A DNA stretch of 32,785 nt from Helicobacteraceae bacterium (GTDB lineage: Bacteria > Campylobacterota > Campylobacteria > Campylobacterales > SZUA-545), in contig JAISRI010000035.1 in assembly GCA_031273735.1 (NCBI GenBank), forward strand, positions 1 to 32,785, written 5' to 3'. Numbering within the stretch: the stretch's first letter is position 1; the number at the start of each line of letters is the position of its first letter. A program made the translations under genes and the position numbers. Shown here in pieces: positions 7,390 through 15,322 of this stretch. Below the pieces are notes generated by a model. That model had not been told where the DNA came from. It was given only the letters and a program-made list of their open reading frames with translations, and did no database searches.

Positions 7390-9090
7390 GTGGATATTAA
7401 AGCCCTTGTCGAGCAACTAAGCGCGCTGACCAAGCGTTTTAACGCGAAGCAAAAGGCTACGATTATCGCCGCGCTGATCGGCGTGATCGCTCTGATCGCC
7501 TTTTTGATTGTCTTTGCGAGCCCCAGAAACTACGACGACGGTTATCGCGCTTTGTTTCGCGATCTTAGCGCCAAAGACGCGGGGCTTGTCGTTCAGCAGT
7601 TGGAAACGCAGGGCGTTAAGTTTAAGATTCCCGAAGAGGGCGTGATCGCCGTCCCAAAAGAACAGGTTAATCGTATTCGGTTAAACTTAGCTTCGCAAGG
7701 GTTGCCGCGCGACGGCAGACCCGGTTTTGAGCTCTTCGACGCGCAAGATTTCGGCGCAACGGATTTCGATCAACAGATCAAGCTATTGCGGGCGCTGGAA
7801 GGCGAATTAAGCTCCACGATCGAGAGCTTGGAGAGCGTGCGAAGCGCGAAGGTTCATATCGCTATGCCCAAAGAGAGCGTTTTTGTCAGCAAAGACGTTC
7901 CGCCGACAGCCTCCGTCGTCGTGGCGATGAAAGACGGAATGCAGACTAGCCGCCAACAGATCTTGGGCGTTAAACACCTTGTCGCTTCCGCCGTGCCAAA
8001 ACTGACGGTTGAAAACGTGCGGATCGTCAATGAGGACGGCATTCCGCTAGGCGAAGAGGACGCGCTGACGACCGCGGGCGAAACGGCTAGGGCGCAGCTT
8101 CGATACAAGCGCGATTACGAGCAGGTTTATGAAAACAAGATCGTGCAAATGCTGGCGCAATTTTTGGGCGGAAACGAGAAAGCCGTCGCGCGCGTAACGA
8201 TCGACTTTGATTTTTCGCAGAGAAACTCTATCCAAGAGGTATTCGACCCAAATAACGTGCCGCGTTCCGAGCAGAGTATGGAGTATAAGCGCGAAGGAAC
8301 CCGCCCGCGCGAGATCGGCGGCGTTCCAGGCGCGGTGTCCAACATAGGCCCCGTGCAAGGCTTGGAAGACGATCGCCTGCGCGATAAAGAGCAAAAAAGC
8401 GAAAACACGATCAATTATGAAATATCCAAAAAGACAAGCGAAATTAAAGGCGAGTTTGCCACGATCAACCGCGTTACCGCCGCCGTAGCGGTCGACGGGC
8501 GTTATAAAGCCCCAAAGGGAAACGGCGCGAGCGACGGCGAATTGGAATACGTGCCTTTAACGTCGGAGGAGCTTGCGGCGATTGAAAATCTTGTTAAGCA
8601 AGCGATCGGCTTTAACCCTGAGCGCAAAGACGAGGTAACGGTGAGCGCCTTTGAGTTTAGAGCTGGAATCACGCCCACAAGACCCGCGCCGCTAAAGTGG
8701 CTCGAAAAATACTTTGATCCGATTTATCCCGCGCTAAAATATCTCCTTGCGGCAATTTTGCTCTTCGTTTTTTATAAAAAGGTAATCAAGCCCTTTATCG
8801 ATCGTATGATGGAGATTCCGATCGCGGAGGAGGAGCCGCCAAAGCATATCGAGTTTGAAGAGGACGAAGAAGAAGAGGATTCCGATCGCGCAAACGAGCT
8901 TAAAAAGCGCATAGAACAACAGCTGGGCGCTGGAGCTGGCGCCGACGAAGAAAAGCTAAAATACGACGTGCTATTAGAGCGTTTGCGAACCGCTTGCGAC
9001 GAAAAACCAAAAGACGTGGCGATATTGATCGGCAGTCTTTTAAATGACGAGATCGCAAGAGCTAGTCGAAACGCTAGGGAGAAATTATGA
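7390..9090 (+). CDS. fliF: Flagellar MS-ring protein FliF
   Basis: 566-residue inner-membrane protein forming the MS ring, the base on which the flagellar motor and export gate assemble. First transmembrane segment about residues 23-44, large periplasmic ring-building region with GLPRDGRPGFELFD and conserved RVHI-like SAKVHIAMP, second transmembrane segment about 445-463, then an acidic cytoplasmic stretch and a FliG-binding tail over the last 45 residues. The start is GTG, preceded by GGAGG at 7379-7383, which fixes it. Stop overlaps fliG as ATGA. Same order as in C. jejuni (hisC-fliF-fliG-fliH-dxs). Confidence 0.97.
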   Translation: MDIKALVEQLSALTKRFNAKQKATIIAALIGVIALIAFLIVFASPRNYDDGYRALFRDLSAKDAGLVVQQLETQGVKFKIPEEGVIAVPKEQVNRIRLNLASQGLPRDGRPGFELFDAQDFGATDFDQQIKLLRALEGELSSTIESLESVRSAKVHIAMPKESVFVSKDVPPTASVVVAMKDGMQTSRQQILGVKHLVASAVPKLTVENVRIVNEDGIPLGEEDALTTAGETARAQLRYKRDYEQVYENKIVQMLAQFLGGNEKAVARVTIDFDFSQRNSIQEVFDPNNVPRSEQSMEYKREGTRPREIGGVPGAVSNIGPVQGLEDDRLRDKEQKSENTINYEISKKTSEIKGEFATINRVTAAVAVDGRYKAPKGNGASDGELEYVPLTSEELAAIENLVKQAIGFNPERKDEVTVSAFEFRAGITPTRPAPLKWLEKYFDPIYPALKYLLAAILLFVFYKKVIKPFIDRMMEIPIAEEEPPKHIEFEEDEEEEDSDRANELKKRIEQQLGAGAGADEEKLKYDVLLERLRTACDEKPKDVAILIGSLLNDEIARASRNAREKL

Positions 9091-10112
9091 CGCTGCCGCC
9101 GCATTTACAATCGTTATTTGAAGAGATGTCTATGGCGGAAAAAACGGCTGTGTTTTTGATGCAGATGGGCGAGGACGTTACCGCGCAGGTCTTTACGCAT
9201 ATGGACGTCGATACGATTACGGAAATATCTAAGTATATCGCGCTTTCCAAAAACGTAGATAAGCAGATCGGTATGGCGGTTTTAGAGGAGTTTTACGCGA
9301 TCTTTCAATCCAACCAATATATCAACTCCGGCGGTATGGAATACGCCAAAGAGATTTTATATAAAGCGCTTGGTCCAGAAGAGGCGCGAAAGGTGCTTGA
9401 AAAACTTGCTAAATCTATGCAATCGGGGCAAAACTTTGGTTATCTTGGCAAGATCAAACCGCAGCAGCTATCCGATTTTATTATCAACGAACACCCGCAG
9501 GCAATCGCGTTAATTTTAGCGCATATGGACGCGAGCGCGGCGGCTGAAACGTTAAATCTATTTCCGGACGATTTACGCGGAGAGGTTTCTATGCGAATGG
9601 CGAATTTGGGCGATATATCTCCTACGATTATCAAACGGGTTTCTACTGTTTTAGAAAGCAAATTGGAGGCGCTCACGAGCTACAAAGTTGAGGTTGGCGG
9701 TCCTCGCGCCGTCGCGGACATTTTCAATCGTTTAGGCGCAAAGGCAAGCAAAGCCACTCTTGCGTATATCGAACAGGTCGACGAGGCGCTGGCAAGCTCG
9801 ATCAAAGAGATGATGTTTACCTTCGAGGATATTATCAAGCTCGATAACCACGCAGTTCGAGAGATATTGCGCAACGTCGATAAAAAAGAGCTTACGCTGG
9901 CTCTTAAAACCGCCTCCGATCCGCTTAAAGATAAGTTTTTCTCTAATATGTCGCAGCGAGCGGCGGATACGATGCGCGAAGAGCTTCAATATCTCGGCGC
10001 GGTCAAGGTGCGCGAAGTCGAAGCGGCGCAACGCAAAATCGTAGATAGCGTCCAACAGCTCGCCGAACAAGGCGTGATCGAAATGGGCGGCGAAGAAGAG
10101 GTGATCGAGTAA
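9087..10112 (+). CDS. fliG: Flagellar motor switch protein FliG
   Basis: 341-residue rotor protein that binds FliF on the MS ring, contacts FliM and carries the torque helix. The EHPQ motif is at about residues 135-138, followed by AIALILAHMD. The C-terminal torque domain includes MFTFEDIIKLD and the charged helix REILRNVDKKELTLALK. Length is standard. Translationally coupled to fliF by ATGA, as expected for two proteins needed in matched amounts; fliH begins directly after its stop. Confidence 0.97.
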   Translation: MTLPPHLQSLFEEMSMAEKTAVFLMQMGEDVTAQVFTHMDVDTITEISKYIALSKNVDKQIGMAVLEEFYAIFQSNQYINSGGMEYAKEILYKALGPEEARKVLEKLAKSMQSGQNFGYLGKIKPQQLSDFIINEHPQAIALILAHMDASAAAETLNLFPDDLRGEVSMRMANLGDISPTIIKRVSTVLESKLEALTSYKVEVGGPRAVADIFNRLGAKASKATLAYIEQVDEALASSIKEMMFTFEDIIKLDNHAVREILRNVDKKELTLALKTASDPLKDKFFSNMSQRAADTMREELQYLGAVKVREVEAAQRKIVDSVQQLAEQGVIEMGGEEEVIE

Positions 10113-10913
10113 ATGGAAATTATTATCTCGCCCGATCGAATCGACGCGCACAAAATCGCCAAATATGAGTTTAAGAACTTTGAATGCGCGCCTACCCCCG
10201 CGAAAACGCCCGTCTTTGCCCCTTTGCCGATCGCGGCGGCGCAAGAGAATAACGCGCTTGCGGCGGAAAAAGAGGCGCTTGCTGATATTAGCGCCAAGCA
10301 AGCCGCCGAAAACGATCTTGTAACAAATCTGATTAAAAAGGTCGAAACCTTTGCGGATAACGTCGCGCAATTGCAACTACGCCTAGAAAAACAGGAGAGC
10401 GAGTTTGAACGAAGGATCGAAACCGAAAAACAGCGCGCCTTTGAAGACGGCAAAAGAGAGGGCGAAGATGCGGCTACGGCGCGGCTTACAAACGATATAG
10501 AACAAAAAAAGGCGCAGCTTATCGAATCGCTGATCAAACTCGATGCGGCGTTAAAAGAGTTTGGCGAACACGGCGTTTCGCTAGAAAAGGAGCTTTCGAG
10601 TATCGCGGTAGAGATCGCCAGAGAGGTTATAGCGATCGAGGTTGGCGAGAACTCCTCTAAGATCGCTCTAGCGCTGGCTTCGTCGCTCTTAAACGACATC
10701 AAAGACGCGCTTAAAATCGTTATAAAGGTCAATCCCGCCGATCTGTCCGCTTTGAAAGAGGCGTTCAAAGAGGACGCAAAGATCGCTATCGAACCCGATC
10801 GCGCCGTCGCGCCCGGCGGCGTTGTGATCCATAGCGACGCGGGCAATATCGACGCGGAGCTTCCGCATAGATTCGCGGCGATCAGAAAAAGCGTTTTAGG
10901 AGGCGGGGAATGA
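10113..10913 (+). CDS. fliH: Flagellar export-apparatus protein FliH
   Basis: 266-residue regulator/stator of the flagellar type III export ATPase FliI. An Ala/Glu-rich N-terminal region (about residues 30-70) is followed by a long coiled coil (about 70-150), then the conserved HrpE/YscL-type C-terminal domain with EIAREVIAIEVGEN and GGVVIHSDAGNIDAEL. The C-terminal domain and position after fliG support the call; FliH proteins are otherwise poorly conserved. The stop overlaps dxs as ATGA. FliI is not in this window. Confidence 0.93.
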   Translation: MEIIISPDRIDAHKIAKYEFKNFECAPTPAKTPVFAPLPIAAAQENNALAAEKEALADISAKQAAENDLVTNLIKKVETFADNVAQLQLRLEKQESEFERRIETEKQRAFEDGKREGEDAATARLTNDIEQKKAQLIESLIKLDAALKEFGEHGVSLEKELSSIAVEIAREVIAIEVGENSSKIALALASSLLNDIKDALKIVIKVNPADLSALKEAFKEDAKIAIEPDRAVAPGGVVIHSDAGNIDAELPHRFAAIRKSVLGGGE

Positions 10914-12727
10914 AACCGATCAAAGAGCAAACCCTAGCCGAATTAAACGAAACCTGTAGTTTGATTCGCGCGCGAATTATCGACGTGGTAAGCCGAAACG
11001 GCGGGCATTTAACTAGCTCGCTCGGCGCGACGGAGTTGATCGTCGCTATGCACCGCGTTTTTGATTCGTCTAGCGATCCGTTTATCTTCGACGTTTCTCA
11101 CCAAGCCTATGCGCATAAACTTTTAACTGATCGCTGGGACTCCTTTGAAACGCTCCGCTCTTTTGGCGGCGTTAGCGGGTTTACAAAACCTAGCGAAAGC
11201 CCGTTTGATTATTTCGCGGCGGGACATAGCTCCACAAGCGTCAGTCTAGCCGTAGGCGCGGCGAAGGCGATCGCGCTGAAAAATGAAAAACGAACGCCCG
11301 TAGCGCTGATCGGCGACGGCGCTTTAAGCGCGGGAATGGTTTACGAGGCGATGAACGAGCTAGGCGATCGCAAATATCCGATCGTCATCGTGATCAACGA
11401 CAACGAGATGAGCATAGCAAAGCCGATCGGCGCGATTAGCCTTTCGCTCTCTAGGGCGATCGCCGCGCCTTGGTTTCAAAAGCTCAAATCGATGATCGAT
11501 AGCGCGATTGGCGGCAACGAAACTTTTCAATACTTGGCGAAGCGTTTTGAAGAGAGTTTGCGGTTGATCACGCCGGGCATTTTGTTTGAAGAGTTGGGTT
11601 TGGATTACATTGGGCCCGTCAACGGACACGATCTAAGCTCTTTAATCCCCGTTTTAACCCGCGCCAAAGAGATGAAAAAGCCCGTCGTCGTCCATACCCG
11701 CACGATCAAAGGCAAAGGCTACGACATCGCGCAGGGCAAAGAGGAGCGCTGGCACGGCGTAGGACCTTTTGATAAAGAGAGCGGCAAAGCGCTAAAAAGC
11801 GGCGGCGATACGAGCGCTACGGAGATTTTTTCGCGGGCGCTTTTGGAGCTTGCCCGTAAGGACGAAACAATCGCGGGCGTTACCGCCGCAATGCCAAGCG
11901 GCACCGGACTAGACAAACTAATCGGCGAGTTTCCGGAACGCTTTTGGGACGTGGCGATCGCCGAACAACACGCCGTAACTAGTTGCGCGGCGCTAGCAAA
12001 GGAGGGCTTTAAGCCTTTTTGCGCGATCTACTCGACGTTTCTGCAACGCGGATTTGATCAGATTATTCACGACGCGGCGATTAGCGCTCTACCCGTAATT
12101 TTCGCTATAGATCGCGCGGGTATAGTGGGCGAGGACGGCGCGACCCATCAAGGCGCGTTTGACGTAGGCTTTTTGCGCCTGATCCCAAATATGGTAGTTT
12201 TCGCTCCTAGGGACGAGGCGAGCCTGATCGACGCGGTTAGTTTCGCCGCCAATCTTGGCAAGCCGTGCGCTTTTCGTTACCCTCGCGGATCGTTCGAGCC
12301 GCATAAGATCGCGCCGTTCGAGCCGTTCAAATTGGGCAAAGCGCAATGGCTAAAACGGGGCGTAAATCTACTGCTAATCGGCTACGGAAACGGGGCGGCA
12401 AAAGCGTTGGCGGTGAGCGAGATTTTGCTAAAAAACGGACTTAAAGCGGGCGTTTTAGATCTGCGTTTCGTTAAGCCGATCGATAAAGAGGCGTTAAAGA
12501 TCGCGGTTGAAAGCTACAATCGCTTCGCCGTTATTAGCGATTCTTCCATAACGGGAGGCGTTAGCTCCGCGATTGTCGAAGCGCTGATTGAGCTTGGTTC
12601 TCTATCGGTTAAGATAGAGCGTTTTGAACTGCCGGACGTTTTTCTGCCTCACGGAGAGACGAGGCGCGTGGAGGAAAGTTTGAATCTAAACGTAGAGCAG
12701 ATCGCGCATAGGCTACTAAATGGCTAA
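10910..12727 (+). CDS. dxs: 1-deoxy-D-xylulose-5-phosphate synthase
   Basis: 605-residue thiamine-diphosphate enzyme joining pyruvate and glyceraldehyde 3-phosphate, the first step of the MEP isoprenoid pathway. GHSSTSVSLAVGAA, the GDG thiamine motif (GDGALSAGMVYEAMNE, about residues 133-148, ending in the IVINDNEMS segment), the catalytic-glutamate motif IAEQHAV (about 350) and the C-terminal transketolase domain are all present. The fliH-dxs overlap matches Campylobacter. Its 3' end overlaps the next gene by 8 bases. Confidence 0.97.
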   Translation: MKPIKEQTLAELNETCSLIRARIIDVVSRNGGHLTSSLGATELIVAMHRVFDSSSDPFIFDVSHQAYAHKLLTDRWDSFETLRSFGGVSGFTKPSESPFDYFAAGHSSTSVSLAVGAAKAIALKNEKRTPVALIGDGALSAGMVYEAMNELGDRKYPIVIVINDNEMSIAKPIGAISLSLSRAIAAPWFQKLKSMIDSAIGGNETFQYLAKRFEESLRLITPGILFEELGLDYIGPVNGHDLSSLIPVLTRAKEMKKPVVVHTRTIKGKGYDIAQGKEERWHGVGPFDKESGKALKSGGDTSATEIFSRALLELARKDETIAGVTAAMPSGTGLDKLIGEFPERFWDVAIAEQHAVTSCAALAKEGFKPFCAIYSTFLQRGFDQIIHDAAISALPVIFAIDRAGIVGEDGATHQGAFDVGFLRLIPNMVVFAPRDEASLIDAVSFAANLGKPCAFRYPRGSFEPHKIAPFEPFKLGKAQWLKRGVNLLLIGYGNGAAKALAVSEILLKNGLKAGVLDLRFVKPIDKEALKIAVESYNRFAVISDSSITGGVSSAIVEALIELGSLSVKIERFELPDVFLPHGETRRVEESLNLNVEQIAHRLLNG

Positions 12728-13622
12728 AGAGTTAAAAGAAGCCGAGATACTGCAAGAGATCGAGCAGATCGACAAACGCTCTTTTTGGGATAGCGAATTA
12801 TTCAAAAAGACCTTTGTTTCGATCGCGTTGATCGCGCTATTGATTTTCTCTTTTTGGGGCGCGGCGCGGGAGCGAAGTTTCGATTACCTTTTCGCGCCGC
12901 TTGATCAAAAAGCCGAAGAGTATTTAGAACGGACGCTTACAAAAACCGCTTTCACCTACGCGAGCGTTCGCGCCGCGCACGCCGTCATATCGCTTTTCAA
13001 AGGGACGCAAGTGCATCCGCCGTTTGCGACGATAAGCGTGGGCGAGTTGCTTTCGCCTGTTTTGGATATGATCGAGAAACTTTCCGACGCGCTTCTGATC
13101 GCGATCGCCTCTTTGGGAGCGCAAAGGATTATAATGGAGATCGGCGGCTTTATCGGCTTGTCGATATTTGTTTCGGCGGGATCGGTTTTGCTTTTGGCGG
13201 GCGTGTGGATTACGAAGTTTAGGTCGCTTTTGTTCTCTTGGGGAGCGCGGCTTGTCGTTTTCGGTTTGGCGGCGCGGCTTATGATCCCGCTGATCGCCTG
13301 CGGCGCTTCGATTGCGAGCGAAACTTTGTTGCAAAACAAATACGAGGAGGCGATTTCTGGTATGGAAGTCCAAAGAGGCGCTTTTAGCGAAAACGTCTTG
13401 CCGTCCGACGGATCGGGCTTTATGGATAAGGTTAAAAAATGGGCGAGCTTAGACGCGCTTTCGGCGCGGATCGACGCTCTAAAAAACGTTGCGGAAGAGC
13501 TAACGAAAAACTTTATTGCGCTCTTTACGCTTTTTGTTTTTGAAACGATCGTTTTTCCGATCGCTTCGTTATGGATTCTTTTGCGCATATTTTATGCGTT
13601 CATTCCACTAAATAAGGATTAA
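12720..13622 (+). CDS. Multi-pass membrane protein of unknown function
   Basis: I do not recognise this 300-residue protein. A short charged N-terminus is followed by hydrophobic segments at about 31-47, 115-135, 140-164, 170-195 and 264-292, so roughly five membrane spans. Charged, probably extramembrane, stretches lie at 50-110 and 200-260. It overlaps the end of dxs by 8 bases and is followed by two further unknown genes, suggesting the operon continues. In C. jejuni perR follows dxs; here the position is taken by this gene. Confidence 0.7.
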   Translation: MAKELKEAEILQEIEQIDKRSFWDSELFKKTFVSIALIALLIFSFWGAARERSFDYLFAPLDQKAEEYLERTLTKTAFTYASVRAAHAVISLFKGTQVHPPFATISVGELLSPVLDMIEKLSDALLIAIASLGAQRIIMEIGGFIGLSIFVSAGSVLLLAGVWITKFRSLLFSWGARLVVFGLAARLMIPLIACGASIASETLLQNKYEEAISGMEVQRGAFSENVLPSDGSGFMDKVKKWASLDALSARIDALKNVAEELTKNFIALFTLFVFETIVFPIASLWILLRIFYAFIPLNKD

Positions 13623-13623
13623 A

Positions 13624-13905
13624 ATGCACGCGCCGGAAGCTATGCAGATTCTTTTAGAAAAAGCGCTTGGATTCTTGGATAAATCCAAAGAGTCCGATTG
13701 GGCGGAAACGCCTTTAGAGGATCAGAAAAAAATGATTCGCGCCGCGATCGAGGCGCTTAAAAACAACCAGCCGATCGACAAAGAAGCGCTCAAAGCCGAA
13801 TTTGCGCCGATCGGCTCTTTACAGGAAACCGCCGTTAGCAACCGCTGGGGAGAAGAGTATATCGGGCTTGCCGAAGAGTTTGAAGAGCTAATCGATCTTG
13901 TCTGA
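13624..13905 (+). CDS. Small acidic protein of unknown function
   Basis: 93 residues, rich in Glu, Ala and Leu, with no signal peptide or membrane segment; probably a helical cytosolic protein. AAGGAT lies just before the ATG, one base after the preceding stop. Not recognised. It lies in the same run as dxs and the membrane protein, so a shared transcript is likely. The 3' end overlaps the next gene's proposed TTG start by 8 bases. Confidence 0.65.
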   Translation: MHAPEAMQILLEKALGFLDKSKESDWAETPLEDQKKMIRAAIEALKNNQPIDKEALKAEFAPIGSLQETAVSNRWGEEYIGLAEEFEELIDLV

Positions 13906-14398
13906 TCGCAAAACTGTTTCGGCAAAAGAAAAAACGACGTTAAAGGGTAAAATTTTATTTACTTGCGCGCTTTTATCGCTACCGATATTCAAGCTATACG
14001 CTATAGATTACGTCGTTTCGCCCGAATTGATCTCTCAAAAACGCCTATTTACGGCGATCAATATCGGCATAGAAACGCGCCTATCCAAGATGACCAGCGG
14101 TATGATCCACAATGCCGATCTTTATGAAATCGGCTACGAAAAAAGCGTTAGCGACGACGCGAGCGGGATTAAGATCGGCTACGAACATTTTGGTAGTTAC
14201 GGTTTAGATACCATAAGAGTAAATCTTATCTATCACGCTGCGGACGGCAAAAGCGAGCTTAGAATCGCGCCTGAAATCGGATTAAGTTTATTTACCTATC
14301 TCTCCCTAAGCTACGGCTACGGCTTTCATATAGGCAAAGATAAGATAGACAAAATAGACGCAAGCAGGTTTGCGTTTCGCATCAATATTTATTTTTAA
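13898..14398 (+). CDS. Probable small outer-membrane beta-barrel protein
   Basis: 166 residues from a TTG start, the only usable start before the signal sequence. A basic N-terminal region precedes a hydrophobic core (about residues 19-34, ILFTCALLSLPIFKL) with a likely cleavage after LYA. The mature part shows alternating polar/hydrophobic strands (IKIGYEHFG, LRIAPEIGLSLFTYLSLSYGYGFHIG) and ends in FRINIYF, an aromatic C-terminal residue typical of proteins inserted by the BAM complex. Function is unknown. The TTG start and lack of a strong ribosome site make the exact N-terminus uncertain. Confidence 0.6.
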   Translation: MSDRKTVSAKEKTTLKGKILFTCALLSLPIFKLYAIDYVVSPELISQKRLFTAINIGIETRLSKMTSGMIHNADLYEIGYEKSVSDDASGIKIGYEHFGSYGLDTIRVNLIYHAADGKSELRIAPEIGLSLFTYLSLSYGYGFHIGKDKIDKIDASRFAFRINIYF

Positions 14399-14436
14399 GC
14401 GCTAACGAAAAATAAACCTCCTCTTTTCGCCATATT

Positions 14437-15027
14437 TTAGTCGCGCATTAGATTGTTTTCTTTTAGATATTCCAATGCGTTGCAATTACCCAATTCGCAC
14501 GTTTTTTTAGCGTCTTGCGCAGCTTTTTTGTAATTCGTTAAATTAAAATAGATAAGCCCGCGATTATTATATGCGCCGATATAGTTCGGATCTATTTTTA
14601 TCGTTTGGTCGTAATCGGCGATCGCTTTATCCGTATAGCCTAGACGGTTATAAACGCCCGCGCGGTTATAGTAAACGTCGGCATAGTTTGGGTTAAGTTT
14701 AATCGTCCTAGTATAATCGGCGATCGCTTTTTGATAATCGCCTAAATTGCGACGGACGTTTGCGCGGCTGAAATAAGCGTTGGCGTATTTTGCGTCGATC
14801 GCGAGCGCTTGGTCGTAATCGGAGATCGCTTTAATATAATCGCCCAATTTAGCGTAAACGCTCCCGCGAATATAGTAAATATGGGCGTTTTTGGGATACT
14901 CTTTGATAGCGATCGAAAATTGTTCGATCGCCTCTTGAAAATTGCCGCTTTCATAAGCGTGGGCGCCTTGCGTAAGCGCGCTTGGAGCGGCGTAAGCGGA
15001 TAAAAAGGCGCAAAATAAAACTGCCAA
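14437..15027 (-). CDS. Exported TPR-repeat protein
   Basis: A TPR protein with about five 34-residue repeats (FQEAIEQFSIAIKEYPKN, then repeats with AISDYDQAL, AIADYTRTI, AIADYDQTI) and a C-terminal cap containing CELGNC. The frame has no ATG start. TTG at 15025-15027 is the first standard start, but it leaves a signal peptide without its basic residue. ACG at 15034-15036 aligns with the ATG of the paralogue at 17927 and gives an N-terminus (M)RILAVLFCAFLSAYA, a good signal peptide, with AAGGGG upstream at proper spacing. So the gene may start at ACG, use TTG, or be crippled by loss of ATG. TPRs act in protein-protein contacts; partners are unknown. Confidence 0.75.
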   Translation of the reverse strand: MAVLFCAFLSAYAAPSALTQGAHAYESGNFQEAIEQFSIAIKEYPKNAHIYYIRGSVYAKLGDYIKAISDYDQALAIDAKYANAYFSRANVRRNLGDYQKAIADYTRTIKLNPNYADVYYNRAGVYNRLGYTDKAIADYDQTIKIDPNYIGAYNNRGLIYFNLTNYKKAAQDAKKTCELGNCNALEYLKENNLMRD

Positions 15028-15290
15028 AATACGCGTTATCGTCCCCTTTCAAAATCAACCGCGAGCGTTATTTACGCGGATAGTTCCGTTTTCTATCCTC
15101 GCGATCATAGCGCTATAAAACCTCGCGCCTTGCCATTCTAGCGACAAGCGCGAACAGATAAAGCGCGCTTAGTTTGCTCGATTCGGGCGATTGCGGCGGC
15201 TTTCAAAATAAACGCGCTTGCTTGCGGAAGCTACGGGCAAACGGCGAGCTTTGCGCCGCTCGCATTGATAGGTTGGGCTATTTTTGCTAT

Positions 15291-15296
15291 TATAAT
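15291..15296 (+). promoter_or_regulatory. Perfect TATAAT -10 box before the long TPR gene
   Basis: TATAAT 26 bases before the ATG at 15323. No well-spaced -35 (TTGATA at 15265-15270 is 20 bases away), but a T-rich stretch precedes it, as is common in Campylobacterota. Apart from this box and a 10-bp palindrome AAGCGCGCTT at 15161-15170, I see nothing in the 15037-15322 intergenic stretch. Confidence 0.5.
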
Positions 15297-15322
15297 AGGA
15301 CTTTATGTCAAAGGCTTGATCA

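Noticed and set aside
8047..8414. Minus-strand open frames inside fliF
   Set aside because: They overlap fully with fliF, and their composition is the reverse-strand echo of its codon bias.
9986..10930. Long minus-strand frame (314 codons) opposite fliH
   Set aside because: Ser/Ala/Leu-rich echo of the Glu/Lys/Ala-rich fliH reading frame; no start site and fliH is well supported.
12956..13588. Minus-strand frame opposite the membrane-protein gene
   Set aside because: The plus-strand gene has membrane segments, an overlap with dxs and a downstream operon; the minus frame has none.
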